Source: Rotaria socialis
Taxonomy: Eukaryota; Rotifera; Eurotatoria; Philodinida; Philodinidae
Assembly (NCBI GenBank): GCA_905331475.1
Contig: CAJNYU010000094.1
Coordinates: 47,820 to 111,819 of the forward strand
Reading direction: 5' to 3'
Length of the DNA: 64,000 nt
Shown here: piece after piece, positions 1-12,648 of the stretch
How positions within the stretch are numbered: the stretch's first letter is position 1
How the letters are laid out: each line of letters starts with the position of its first letter
The notes under the pieces: generated by a model
Told to the model about the DNA's origin: nothing
The model's input: the letters and a program-made list of their open reading frames with translations, nothing else
Databases searched by the model: none
Position numbers and translations under genes: made by a program

Positions 1-1
1 A

Positions 2-1504
2 GAAAACACAGAAATGTCCTTAGAACGTGGTAGTCTTGTTCAAGTTATTCATAAACATCTAAATGGTTTGTTTCATCATGAATATTTTGAAAAACGAATG
101 AGCTGTTTCTTCTAATTGAAAAGGTTGGTGGTTTGTTCAACAGGGTGATCGAACTGGCTTTGCACCAGGAGCTTTTCTCGAGTCAAATGAATATCAACGA
201 AATGCTATTGAACGCAATGCACTTCCAAAATCTTCGAGTTAGTACTCACAGATGGTTAAGAAGTGCTACAAATTTGAACATTGCCTAACTTAATCAGGGA
301 TCACTAACTATTCGCCTAATAGGCTGAAGAACGAACACATTCACTCTAGAGGATGCCTAATTTAGGATAACAATCTGGTCATTTTTAGAATTTGATTTAA
401 ATAGGCTCCCGTGAGTTATTCTTCTTTAGTTATTAGTGATACAGCGATCGATTAGATTGAAAAATACTTTTTCCATGAGAAAATCGAATACAAATTTTCT
501 GTTTTGTAGGTGAAACATATGTTGTTAATAACTCGTACACAGCAAAAGATCGAGAAGAACTTTCCTTAGAACAAGGATCATTTGTCACTGTTCTTGAAAA
601 ATCATATACTGGATGGTGGATAGTGAAGTAAATTTTTTTCTCTGAAGAAAGTATTCATAAAAAAAATCATCTTATTTAGCTTTAAAAATCAAACGGGACA
701 ATTTCCAGCAATCTATTTAACATCATGCAAAGGACGAGCTGTTCCAACAAGAACTACCGGTAAATAGAAATTTCATTATTTTTATTGTTTCTATTTTTTT
801 TACTTAGAAGTCGAACCGAATATTTCACCAAATGGATTGAACCAACGATTGAGTAGTTTGAATAGTTATGAACACGTTTGTTTCTTCGATTTTGTTTTCT
901 CTCGAATATCTCTTAGAATGTTGTTTATTTTCTCTTTCAGAATGAACATCAAGAATATCCAACCCATAGTCAATCAGAAATATTTTATGTTCATTCTGAT
1001 TTTATCGACAAAATCGGCGATTGTGTATCATTACAACGTGGAGATACGGTTGAAATACATGAAAAACATTCGAGTGGTTGGTGGCTTGGAAGACGCCTAA
1101 AAGATGATTATATTCTCACTTGGATTCCATCAGCATTTTTACAAAAAGTAACACAATGAAAAAATTCTAATTATTTTCATAATCTTATCCTATTTTAAAT
1201 CCTATAGGAACCGCTGGCTGATTCATATATGGATAATACAGATGATACAACGAAACACTTAAATTCAAATCTTTATTTAAATATTGCCACTGAAGAAGAG
1301 CAACAGCAGACCGCAGCACCGTTAGACAACATTTACCAAAATATAGGAAACGACGTATCGATGAGTGCTGTGCATTCAGAAATGCGAAATAATAAACAAC
1401 AACCAATTGTAATTAAACAGTTTAGTTTACCTTCAAATAGCAACGAAGAAAATTCTACTAAAGTATCAGTACGAGATCTTGTCAGCAAATTTAATCGAAA
1501 ATGA
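2..1504 (+). CDS. multi-SH3 adaptor protein, 5' truncated
   Basis: Likely cytoplasmic adaptor that binds proline-rich partners through SH3 domains. Spliced exons seen: 2-65, 124-237, 510-627, 680-759, 808-875, 941-1147 and 1208-1504, joined by GT-AG introns. Three SH3 domains are visible, each with an acidic RT-loop core (LERGSLV, LEQGSFV, LQRGDTV), the paired-Trp motif (GWWFV, GWWIV, GWWLG) and the closing motif (FAPGAFLE, FPAIYLT, IPSAFLQ). The first domain is cut by the window edge, so the start and any N-terminal domain are missing. The tail after the third SH3 is polar, Gln/Asn-rich and ends in a basic stretch (VRDLVSKFNRK). Tandem SH3s of this kind occur in Nck-, p47phox- and Tks-like adaptors; without the N-terminus I cannot choose. 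Exon 5 also reads open into its intron, but the GTTTGT donor keeps the frame for the third SH3. Confidence 0.8.
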
Positions 1505-2361
1505 TAAGTGTAATACGGTTTTGACAACTTTTATTTTAATTTTACTCATTAATCTCTGTGATATTGATAATTATTTATTTTGCTTTATTTTATTTTTTGA
1601 CAATAAAGAATGAATCTTGATAAATAGAGTTCATAAGAACAGTAGCATCACGTTATTCGAGAATCCGCATAATTCCTACCCAGCTGAATTTAGAATTATA
1701 TACGCTACTTGCCATTAGACCCATAGAACTACAATGAGGACTGAGTCATGAATAATTCTAGAAAAATATTTTCTCTTCAAAAAGTTCTGCGAAGACTTAA
1801 AGCGAGGCGCCGCTGAATGTTTTCAAAATCTTCATCACAAATCATTGAATCCGTATGGTATTCATAGTTACCCATGTTTTTAAATTCTGACCATCTTTTC
1901 TTTTAAATATCAATTACGCCATCTGACGTGACTATTGACAAGATAACTTGCTAAAAAAATCATGACACTATTATGAATTTCAATACACATATCTATTTCG
2001 GGTTGGCAAAAAGAATAAAGGAATTCTGATATTCAATATCGATTCGTTACATAAACTGTGCCAAATAGAAACGTTTGAAAAACACTATATAGTGTTTTTG
2101 ATTGTGAGCGGATTCTATAATACCCAAATGTTTCAAGAGATAACAATCTATTGACTAGATTGACTATCAGTATTTCATAGATGTCTTCCAGACAGAATTC
2201 TATATAATCATTTTTTCATGAGTAAATATCGAGAAATTAAAAACTATTCATGAATGATCGTCAATATTATTTTCTCAAAGGAGTTGCATTACATTGAAAA
2301 ATAAAAATCTCTATTATGTCCTATAACATGAATATGAGTGTTTAGTTTTTCTTTGCAATAG
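1505..2361. other. intergenic, no gene seen
   Basis: AT-rich spacer between the SH3 gene and the convergent antistasin-like gene. AATAAA-type signals lie near 1600, consistent with the SH3 transcript end. No coding stretch or repeat is recognised. Confidence 0.6.
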
Positions 2362-2655
2362 TTAGCGGCGAGGGCAACAAACCGCATACGCATCATTGGG
2401 TGCAATATTGCAATAATGTGTTGATGGACATGGCCGATGATCGGGACTTCTTCCACAATTGTAGCCAGCCAATGGTGGTTGATTATCTTCACATGGAGTT
2501 CTCTTACATACACATGTTGGACATCCGTTTTCATCCATTACATTACCAAATGGACAATAGATTGCACATAATGGACCACATACAGGAGCTTCTATTGATT
2601 TTCCAACTGATAATGGTGTAATTATGCAGAAGAGAAAAATAATAAGATAGTTCAT
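2362..2655 (-). CDS. small secreted antistasin-like cysteine-rich protein
   Basis: 97-residue, intronless, cysteine-rich protein. Residues 1-19 form a signal peptide (MNYLIIFLFCIITPLSVGKS), so it is probably secreted. The first half (about residues 25-55) carries the antistasin-type spacing: C-x3-C-x3-C, then the signature DENGCPTCVCK, then PC. The second half (CGRSP, CPSTHYC, ending AVCCPRR) resembles the WAP/whey-acidic-like cysteine pattern. Both modules are typical of small extracellular serine-protease inhibitors, so inhibition is a reasonable guess but not shown by the sequence. It lies alone on the minus strand, tail to tail with the SH3 gene and head to head with the SAC1 gene 2.1 kb away. 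The start is the first Met of the signal peptide; the stop follows CCPRR. Confidence 0.75.
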   Translation of the reverse strand: MNYLIIFLFCIITPLSVGKSIEAPVCGPLCAIYCPFGNVMDENGCPTCVCKRTPCEDNQPPLAGYNCGRSPDHRPCPSTHYCNIAPNDAYAVCCPRR

Positions 2656-4754
2656 TTTCTAATCTGATACTGTATCTAATATCAGTAGGTTTTTCTTTCA
2701 GCTTTTATATATGTTTTGAAGTAAGAAGATATTAGTTATGCAAATAGTATAGATTACATCATTTAACATATGCACTACTCCTATCTAGGCATTAATATTT
2801 ACAATTGAGATATAAGTATTCACTTGAATGTAAAACTTCTGAATGTAAATATATGAAGATCAATATTTTACTTAATAATCTAAAATGCAAACCTAATATC
2901 CAAAAATGTGAATTGTTAAATCCTTTCACCAACATTTACTATTGGAAATTCGCTGTTTCTTTGTTTCTATATCCAATTATAGATGATACATTTTATTAAT
3001 ACAGCCACCAATGAAATGCCACAAGAAAAGAAATAGATATAAATAAAACGAAAATGTATCATTCTTAATAAAAGGTTAAACTGAATACATTGCATCTAAT
3101 CCAATCTTTTGCTCTTCAATCTTATTGACTAAAATGGTCATTCAATTCTAGAACAAACTATTTCATCGCGATTTATTAATTCTATTGAAAACTTATCAAT
3201 TTTATCTATACTAAAAATTAAAATTCCTTTTTCTCGAAAAAATCTCTACGGATATTTGTGTATTAATTTTGTGAAATGCAATAGCAGGATCTATGTGACG
3301 TCTTTAAATGTATAATACCAAAATCGATTATTTCATGTTAAAGAAAATTAGTAGACTTGGCCGAATTGGCGGAAAAGGCAGAAAAGAAAAACGCTGAAAT
3401 GAAAAATTGTAATTAATAAAAGTGTCGAAGAAAAACTGCTAGAGGAAAAAGTAGAATAATTTTGAAAAGGAAAACTTAGAAAACCATTACTAATGTTTAA
3501 CCAATATATGTTCACATGCAATAAAACGTCCTCATTAAAAAAAGTATTGGGCTTGTATTGAACATACATGCGACGTATATGTGCACATCAATTTAGAAAA
3601 TAAACTTTTTTTTCTTTAAAATTATCAAAAAACTCAATTTTCGACATTTATTTTTTCGGCGTTCTCCTTTTTTCATTCGACATTTACAATTTCTGTATTT
3701 TCCCCTTCTATATTTGCCTGTTCGACGTTTTCCCTTTCTGCTTTTTCCACCAAACCCGACTTGGCTTGTTAATGATTAAGAAAAACTGATTATTTACGAT
3801 GTTTCCTTTAATATTTTATGTCAAGAGGATGTAATTTCAAATAGAATTCGCATTTTCTTAAGCCACAAGTGAACACTCATAACTGGAATTTCTAAGCTTT
3901 TAATATTAATTTTCTTTATAAACTAACGAAAATAATAGATGCATAGAAACAGCAGCCCCCATCGTTCAGATCATAGCAGAATATGTAACGATAGGCCTTC
4001 CAGTAACCCCGTGAGGAGTTTTGAGAAATGCAACTGCGACATGTAGATTTATTCTCAATCGTGCTGCTGATTATTTAGATCCTGATAAAAAATATACAAA
4101 AAAATTTTAATACGATAAATTATTTCAATAAAATGCTCTTTTAAGCTCTTTGATGAAAATAGTTTTAGTAATAGTCACTCTCGATTATAAAAAAAAGTCA
4201 ATCTTATGCATTGAAATGAAGAAATTGACGTATAATTCGTTCCCTATATGAATGAAAGTATTTTGCTGAAAACAATCCAATATATTTTTTTCATCGCGTA
4301 AAGAATGATAAGACTTAGTGCTCTAAAACGCAATGCAATGATGTTGGTAGCTCACATGAAAAGATTCTCTTATTTTATCTGATTGGTTCGGGATACACAT
4401 TTGTTCAGCATCAATTAACGTCATACGCCGGAAATGCAATCAGGAAGTTGTTCATTTCTTATAATGAGATGTTATTCGTTTACGATGTGCGAACCCTGGA
4501 AACTCTGAATGTGGATTATTATTTCGTTGCATTGTGAGACTCATGTATTTCACTAAAGATGGCGTAAGTCGATGACAAAACCTTGGGGTTTTGCGCACTA
4601 TTCGATTCGCTCGTTAAATTTTTGTCTCATCCTATTGCTGGATAGTGCGACTACATTCATACACGTATATTTTAGTTTGATGCCGTCCTAAATGGAACGT
4701 TATTCTTGTTTCATCTTCATCTCTTCTGTCATTTTTGTATAAATAAGCATTGAA
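2656..4754. other. intergenic, no gene seen
   Basis: AT-rich spacer between the divergent antistasin-like and SAC1 genes. It should hold both promoters, but no motif is distinctive enough to call. The short open frames have no recognisable domain and look like chance. Confidence 0.6.
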
Positions 4755-5571
4755 ATGTCAATTATAAATGATTTATCATTTCGATCATCGATCGATAATG
4801 ACAGTGGACACTACCAAAATATTCCTGACAAATATTCACTGTAAATATTAAATTTTTTGGTTAACAATTAAATTTATCTTTCTTTTTTTCAGTTACTCCT
4901 TACCTGATTCTTTGATTATTCAACCATTGGGACCTAATGGCAAGGAATTTATTGCTATTGATCGAGCACATGAAACTATTCAACTACATAGTAAAATTTT
5001 CTATCAAATTGTTCTTTGTTTAAGTTATTTTTTAATATTTTTTTAAAGATACTTCACCAAACGTTAATGGAGCTAGAGTAATATCTATTGATGGAATCAT
5101 AGGAATAATTAATTTAATATCTGGTCCATATTTAATCGTTATTACATCTAAAATACATGTTGGTGACATAAATGGACATGAAATTTATAGAGTCAAAACA
5201 ACTGAAATCATTCCCTATGCACGAAATACGTCACATTTAAATGAATATCAAGTAATTGAAAACATATTCTTCACTTTGGATTTAAATTCATAACTCTCGT
5301 TGACTTTCATATTTTACAGCTGAAATACAATGAAAAATATTTATCTATGCTTGCAGTTGTTTTACACACTGAATCTTTTTACTTTTCTTATACATACGAT
5401 CTAACACATACATTACAAAGACTTCAAACATCATCACCTAATTTTCATTCAACACCATTTATTGAACGTGCTGATGATCGTTTTGTTTGGAATCATTATT
5501 TACTTCGGCAATTTTCGAATAATCGTTCTATTATTCGATTTGCTTTACCACTTATTCATGGATGTATGTTT

Positions 5572-5612
<41 letters not shown>

Positions 5613-8600
5613 GCATCAGCTTATGTTTGCTTTTTATTTTTCTAATAGTTATTGCCATAAGTAAACTTGATATTAATGAAAATTCATTTACTTATGGTGT
5701 TATTTCACGAAGAAGTACTTATCGAGCAGGAACAAGGTTGAACAAGTGTTAAAATTGAAAATAATATGAATCTGTTTTTCTTAGATTATTTATTCGTGGT
5801 ATTGATAATGATGGTAAAGTTGCAAATTTTGTTGAAACAGAACAAATTCTTCAATTAGATGATGTTGCTTGTTCTTACGTACAGGTAAAAAGTTAATACG
5901 CAATACTAATGAGTAAATAGAACAAATCCTGTCAATGACTTAGAACTATGTTGACCTTAATTTTGAAGTTCAAGATAATTTGATAGTGTAAGATTCGAAA
6001 AAATTGACATTTCCTAGATAAAAGTTATCATCATGATTGTATTTGTTTTATTTCTTATGAAAATATGATTCAGGTTAAAGTTTCACTGAAACCTTTAAAT
6101 AAAAACAGTCGTAGCACAGAATATGTATTCACTTTTTGGTTACTTACGGTTTGAATGGTAAATTTGAGAATTATTTCGCCATAATTTCAAAATAGCGTTG
6201 GTAAAGAACATTATTTTGCACAGTATTTTATTTGCATTAAAATCTATTAAATTCAAAAATACGAAAAAATGATATTATGCGGCGAAATGTACTCCAAAAA
6301 GCTTACTACTGAAATTGTAGCACGACAGAATTTCAAGCTTGAACGCAACATTATTCCTTCCTATTCAAAGATGCTAGTTGTTGCGTCAAAATACATAGAT
6401 TCGATTTCTCTTACTGTAATATTAAATTGTGCACAGAACGAATTGTGCTACATAAAATCTTGAGTTTAATGGGTTTTTGCAAAGAAGTCGAAACAAGAGG
6501 AAAAGGCGGATTTGGGACTTTCAAAATTCAAATCGTGTATGATAGAATTTCCATTTGTATTTTTTTCCATATGTAAGTCGCATGATGCTTCGAATATTCT
6601 AAAATTTTCAGCGCAAACGGATGTTTCCTTCTCAAAATAATGAATTTACAAGAAATGCTCATTTCACGCCACGGACATAGAATCCAGCTTTTTTGTAAAA
6701 ATTCAATATTTTAAGAAGAAAACACTTGTTCGAGTTGAAACTTTTAGGATCATCTATGGACCATGGCATCTATATATGGAAAAATTTCAGGTCGAAACTA
6801 CGTCATTAACAGGGGGGGGGGGGGGGTTTTTCAATTTTGGAATTTTTCGTATTNCGGAGCTCATTTGATCAATGGAGGAAAATAGATTCGGGATTTTTAG
6901 GATTTTCAAAATCCCAAAATCCAAACCGTGAATGATGGAATTTCCATCTGAGTTTTTTTTCATATGTAAGTCTCATGATTCTGAGAATATTCTAAAAATT
7001 CCAGCGCAAACGATGTTTCCTTCTCGAGATAACTAATGAGTGCGCAAGAAATGCTCATTTTACGGCACGGTTAGAAAATCCAGTTTTTTTTTGAAAATTC
7101 AATTTTTTAAGAAAAAAACATTTGTTCGAGTTGAAACTTTTAGAATATTCTATGGACCATGAAACCTATCCATGGAAAGAATTTCAGGTCGAAACTACAT
7201 CATTAACATGTGAGGATACTTTTCAATTTTGGAATTTTTCGGATTTAAAATCCACTGTTTCCCCCTTTAGTCAAATCCTATGGACTCTATCTTATGTCAG
7301 GAGCAAAGATGAGTACTATTTTCAGAGGCATAGTAGAAATTTTCAGGAAATACTTGCACTAATTTATTTCATGTGATTATTTTTATAGACACGTGGTTCA
7401 GTGCCTTGTTTTTGGTCACAACTACCTAATCTTCATTATAAACCTAAAGTTACAGTGACACCGTCGAGTAATCATGTAAATAAAAATAATTCTTTTGTAT
7501 TATAAATATCATTAGTGACTTGATACTCATCTTTTTATTAGATGACTGCTTTTCGTAAACATTTTGAAGAACAAGAATGCTATTATGGAAGACAATTCTG
7601 TATAAGCCTTGTATGAAAATCAACCATAATCGTTTGTATTTTTTCTCTAAAAAACGTGCATTTCAGACAAATCATCACGGAGCAGAAGGAAGATTGAATG
7701 CAAAATATCGTGAACTATATGAAACAAGTGAAAATTCTTATCTTAAGTAAGACACAAAGAAATATTATTTAGTGAATCAGAATTGAAAATGTTCAAATTA
7801 GATTTGAAGATTTCGATTTTCACAAAGAATGTGCCGGTATGCGTTATGATCGTTTATCGATTCTTCTAGCTCGTATCATAGCTGACCAAGACGATTATAA
7901 GTACGATAAAGACTAAATTTATTCGTTGTGTTTGTAATAAAATATTTTCCATTTCAGATATTTTGCTTTTGCGAAAGATGGTACTGTACAAACTCAACAA
8001 ACTGGTGTATTTCGTACGAATTGTATCGATTGTCTTGATCGAACAAATGTTGTACAAACATTATTAGCTAAACGAATGTTAGAACAACAATTACAACGTT
8101 ATAATATTATTAAATATAATGAAACGATCGATTCCTACGAACATCTAAGTCATCATTTTAAAAATAGTAAATAAAAATATCTTTTTTCTTCAGTTGTTAT
8201 TGATGGAAATTTTTCTCATTATAGTTTGGGCGGATAATGCGGATACGATTAGTCTTGAATATGCTGGTACCGGTGCATTAAAAACAGATTATACAAGGTA
8301 TTTCAAAATAAAACAAAACCGAACTCATTAGTTCGTGGTGATAAGAAGACATACTTCTCAGAGGATATGGGATTCAAATTGTTTGGTCTAGTTTTTGAAT
8401 CATGCGTTTAAATATGAGCCAAAAGACTTTTCAAAACTTCTAGATATCTGTGTTTTCGGTTTGACACAATCTGTCAGAAGTATTTATAGATAGTTTCAGA
8501 CAATGATAATTTATGGTTTTTTTGTGTAATCAAAAAGTGAGTACACTCTAGAATCGGTCAGTGTGTCCGGCCGTAGGCACGATAACTTTCGAAAGGAGAG

Positions 8601-9510
8601 TCAGACCGTGATGAAATTTTCCACACAGTTCAATCTCATCAATGTCTCAGTCGAGTTCGAAGATGAGAAAGATCCTTCAAGAAATGGTTGAGTTATCGAA
8701 AAAATTGTCATTTTTGACCAGCCTATCCCGGAGGAGGAGTACAGGGATTTTTTTCAAAAAACAAATTTTTCTCAGAATTATTCACAACATATATAAATCG
8801 ACTCAGTTTTTAACGCTGATTCCGAATCCGATATTAGTTTTGAACTAAACTGTAGCTTTCTAACGAAACATCGCCTGAAAAACGTCTCAAAATGCACAAA
8901 AATGCATCCAGAAATCAAATTGCCTAGTTTCTCATGATAATTTTGGTGTTCAGACATTCTAGAATGACTAATCTGTCCCATGCACTTTTTGCAGTACACA
9001 TAACTCTGGGATGAAATCCGAAGTTTCCACATTTATCTTTGATATAGAACTGGTAAGCGATCAACCATGGGTCTACTCCAAGATGGCTATAATTCATTAA
9101 TGCGCTATGTATTTAATAATTTCTATGATGGCTTTAGACAAGTGAGCAATCATTTCTCGTGAGAAATCGTCTACATATTGATTGATTTGTTTCTTAATTC
9201 AAAGGATGGTATTGATCTTTTTTTGGGTAATTATCAAATATCATCCGAAGAAGGTCGTACGCCAGAATCATGTCCGATCAATAAAGAAATAAGTAGAAAA
9301 TATTTGGTATTACCTGTTACAATACTTATTGCTTTTTCCATGTGTGTTATTAATGTATTAATACCGGCTCCATCGTTTCGTGAACAAGTTATTCGTATTC
9401 TATTTTGGGGATTATTAATAATATCAACATTCGCATATACATTTATTTCAAAACATAAATTAGTTGACGTACCCCGGCTGTATGCTCACGTGAAATCTAG
9501 TTCTTCATAA
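4755..9510 (+). CDS. SACM1L: SAC1 phosphoinositide phosphatase (SACM1L)
   Basis: Removes phosphate from PI4P and related phosphoinositides on ER/Golgi membranes. Exons: 4755-4840, 4893-4990, 5049-5251, 5320-5563, 5649-5736, 5785-5884, 7389-7475, 7542-7610, 7667-7746, 7802-7900, 7958-8166, 8225-8297, 9048-9141 and 9205-9510; total 1836 nt, 611 residues, close to the family's about 587. Family blocks seen: [23 protein letters not shown], the catalytic CX5R loop [12 protein letters not shown] in exon 11, and the [17 protein letters not shown] block in exon 12. The last exon has two hydrophobic segments ([14 protein letters not shown] and [14 protein letters not shown]) with a short loop, the tail-anchor pair of ER SAC1. 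Start ATG 4755 is the only one in frame with exon 2. Introns 6 (5885-7388) and 12 (8298-9047) are unusually long and repeat-filled. Very likely functional: no stops or frameshifts. Confidence 0.93.
5582..5611. repeat. (TA)n microsatellite in SAC1 intron 4
   Basis: About 15 TA units directly after the donor of intron 4, preceded by a few CA units. Similar TA runs occur near 13749, 14872, 33909 and 57823. Confidence 0.9.
6475..7245 (+). repeat. tandem duplication of about 390 bp in SAC1 intron 6
   Basis: Two diverged head-to-tail copies, roughly 6475-6840 and 6875-7245. Shared landmarks in the same order: GATGGAATTTCCAT-like, CCATATGTAAGTC, CAGCGCAAACG..ATGTTTCCTTCTC, AATGCTCATTT, GTTCGAGTTGAAACTTTTAG, CTATGGACCATG and TTTCAGGTCGAAACTAC. 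A run of about 13 G and an ambiguous base (6854) sit between the copies, so the assembly may be uncertain here. Confidence 0.75.
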
Positions 9511-10503
9511 AGAAGAAAGAGAGAAAAATCTATTCTATTGTTTCATTTTTTAATGTTATAGGTTTATCTCCAGTAATTTTCTTTCTTTTGAATATGATCT
9601 ATGGATGATATTTACACTATTTTCCATTTGCTTTTAGGCCAGTATGCAAATCGAAAATAGACATTATATTGGGATCTAATAAAAGATGTTAAAATAAATA
9701 TTGAACGGTAAACATTTACTAACAATTAGAAAAAAAAGAGCATGTCTACGGATTAAACTACAGAATGCATATTAACAAAGCATGAGAGCTATATATGATT
9801 AAATATTAGGGTTAATGTTAATCATCTAAGATTATATCACATAAATTTACATCAGCTAAAAGATCGTTATTGTTTTTATGTAACTTTTGTAAATTGCTTT
9901 CAAGCTCTGGCTCGGTGTGTGTAGAAGATTCGAGCTACAATGAGATCTATCTTTAAGTTAATTTTAGAGTCGAAATATTATCATTCAACTTCCATTTAAC
10001 AAAGCTTCGTGAAACTTGTATCGTTATGTAGAAACTGTCTAGATGTCTGATTGAAAGACTTCCTGGAAGATAAATACCATCTCGATTTGGTACAGCTTCC
10101 ATTACACAGAATCAATACTCCGGAGTTTATTAGAGGTCAATGGTAGAAATTATAAAAACGAACAACATGTTTATTTGACGGTTATGTAAATGATTGGAAA
10201 ATGAACTAAAAGAAAACAAGTTGCCCGTTAGAATATAATTCATAATCGGGGCAAACAAACGATTTGAATGAAAACAAAGATATGTGAATGCTTCATAATA
10301 TAATTTCAGGCGAGCTGCATTGATAAACTCTTCTAATCTAATATAGAAAGAACTAATATAAAAGAGAATATCATCGGCTAGCTTGCTTGGTGTCCAAATG
10401 AAATCAATTCTACTTATGATATTTATGGAAATAAATTAACAATCTGATAACGTCGAATGTTTACTCCATGTACAAAAAAAAACTGAATTGCAAGTTCTAT
10501 CTT
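9511..10503. other. intergenic, no gene seen
   Basis: AT-rich spacer after the SAC1 gene. An AATAAA lies about 180 bp past the stop. No coding exon for the downstream hydrolase could be identified here, although its true start may lie in this stretch. Confidence 0.5.
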
Positions 10504-10834
10504 ACGAGGGAACGTCTCCAAGTGATACCAACCATTCGGGTTCATGTTGTGCTCATAACTAGGACCCAGTGAGACTAGAAAAACCCTAAACGATTTCGTG
10601 CCNTTCTAACATCGATGAGACCTATTGCTAGGAAACTTTTCAGTGCGAAATTCCTTCATTCAGTTTTTCTATACATTCCTTGTCCAAGGTCGAAAATTCA
10701 GTAAAATGGTCATAACTTTGAAAGAAAGGCCTAATGGCACGAAATCGTTTAGGGTTTTTCTAGTCTCACTGGGTCCTAGTTATGAGCACAACATGAACCC
10801 GAATGGTTGGTATCACTTGGAGACGTTCCCTCGT
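10504..10834. repeat. near-perfect inverted repeat, 99-bp arms
   Basis: Left arm 10504-10602 and right arm 10736-10834 are reverse complements with no mismatch that I can find, separated by 133 bp. The left arm ends at an ambiguous base (10603). The right arm ends 33 bp before the first recognised hydrolase exon. Its style (ATAACTTTGAAAG-type text) resembles the repeat material in SAC1 intron 12. It could be a foldback transposon, a recent local inversion-duplication or an assembly artefact. Confidence 0.85.
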
Positions 10835-10867
10835 TAGTTGTAACCATTGAGAGATTTCCAACTTCAG

Positions 10868-11976
10868 ATGTCATTTATATATTATCTTAAATGTCTTCTT
10901 CATCTTACACCAAAATATGACCAATCTTTAATTATTCGTGATGTAGCGTATTTTTCTGGATCGGATGCACACGTTGATAATAAACTGGATATTTTTCTTC
11001 CTTTTCCGAAGGTAGATTCTTCAGTGGTAACATCCGATGAACAACAAGACACAAGCAAAAAGAGAATTCCTATTATTGTTCATATTCCCGGTGGTGGTTG
11101 GATTCGTGGTAGTCCAACTGTTGGTCGAACGTGTGCTCGTGAAGGTTTCATCGGTGTTGTTGTTTCTTATCGGTTAGCGCGTAGATCTCTCCTATCATTT
11201 CTGGCTTGATCATGTTCGTTGGGTCTCATCATTATCATTATTGGAATCACTTTACTCTCCTGGCAACTTATAACCGGTTACGTTGCATTTATGGCTTTTG
11301 CTTATGCTTATAATTTGTTCTATAACGTACGCGTACCGGTTCTTGTTGAACATGTAAGAGAACTATATTGATTTATACAGCTAATCAAACTTTTTTTATA
11401 TGTATTTACGTAAGATGCTGGATGATTTATGTCATCCACTTGTTTATGTACGAGATCATATCAATGAACATTGCCCAGATGCTGATCCAGATCAAATATT
11501 TCTTTCTGGCCATTCAGCTGGTGCACACTTAGCTAGTTTACTTGTTCTTGATGAATCTTATTTTCATCGACACGAATTTTCTCTATCAAACGTACACGGT
11601 GTTATAGCTACGAGTGAAATATACAGTCTAACAAATCCAATACATGATTCAAAAATGAATATTCAAAATTTAATATTTCGTTCATTTTATTCAATTAATT
11701 TACTTTATCCGAAAGAAAAAAAAACTAGATGACTATTCACCAATTAAATATATAAAACAACAAGAAGAAATTCCATCATTTTTAGTTATGTCTGCACGAT
11801 TTGATATGGGTTTAGAGTTCGATGCAAAACGTTTTGTTGAAAAACTTAAAACTACTCAACATTCGGTTGACTATTATACTGTCAATGCTACACATGGAAC
11901 TATTACAACTGAATTTGCAGAAAACGATGCACACAAACATTTTTTTACATTCATTCGTCATTATATGAAAGATTGA
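10868..11976 (+). pseudogene. alpha/beta hydrolase (carboxylesterase / isoprenylcysteine methylesterase-like), disrupted
   Basis: Serine-hydrolase fold protein, probably membrane-linked. Seen: the oxyanion motif HIPGGGWIRGS, then VVSYRLA, two hydrophobic segments (LIIIIIGITLLSW, VAFMAFAYAYNLF), then an intron of about 60 bp (donor after VLVEH, acceptor near 11415). Next come the nucleophile elbow IFLSGHSAGAHLA (catalytic Ser) and a C-terminal block with NATHGTI (catalytic His). This order fits isoprenylcysteine methylesterase/arylformamidase-like esterases. Two defects: an in-frame TGA at 11207-11209, after which the same frame continues into the membrane segment, and a one-base shift at an A9 run (11712-11720), after which the frame resumes as DDYSPIKY. 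Both could be sequencing errors. The ATG at 10868 follows a CTTCAG acceptor, so an upstream exon or trans-splice site is possible. It is either a recent pseudogene or an intact gene with two base errors. Confidence 0.6.
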
Positions 11977-12648
11977 AAAGAAATATAAATAATCTAGTCT
12001 TACATTTGAGTCCCTGAATCCATTCAATAATTAAACAAAACTAATTCTGTAGACATGTACGTGTAGTTATTTCATTTTCACGGCTGATTATGACAGATTA
12101 TTTTTGTTTGAGTGTAAATGAGTAGAATCATAAAATATGATTTACTATGCAGAAAATAATAAACGATCGATCAAGACATATTAATGAATAGTAAATATTG
12201 AAATTTATTGATTTTAATCTCCGACAAATATTGCTTCTAAAAACAACTTATTAATCGATAAATATCAAACTTGTGCTTACTATAAATGCAAATTTGATTC
12301 TGATAAAAAATATTACTTTTAGTCTTTTCTTCCATAAATTAAACTCATAGCTAGAAACCAAATAGAACGTTGACTAAAGAATATATAAAAAATAATAAAG
12401 AGGAACAAGAAACATTGCAAAACATTTCTCATAATTCCTCTCACTAGCTCCATCTATCACATTATTCAATCATGATTTATCAGAGGTTTATATTCAAGAT
12501 CTGATTTGTTATTCGTGTCTAATTAGGATATAACAGATAGCAACCAATTGAATTGTGCCGAGTTGATCTGCATCATCATGTCCATTGATTTTTTCATTAT
12601 ATTTGCTATATTTACGCAATAAAAATATGCGACTTTTCGCTTAGATAA
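11977..12648. other. intergenic, no gene seen
   Basis: AT-rich spacer between the hydrolase and the HEXIM-like gene. It is expected to hold the promoter of the latter; no distinctive element was recognised. Confidence 0.5.

Noticed and set aside
10625..10837. 70-codon frame ending in the right arm of the inverted repeat
   Set aside because: It is a shadow of repeat DNA; the frame's C-terminal half is simply the right arm read through.
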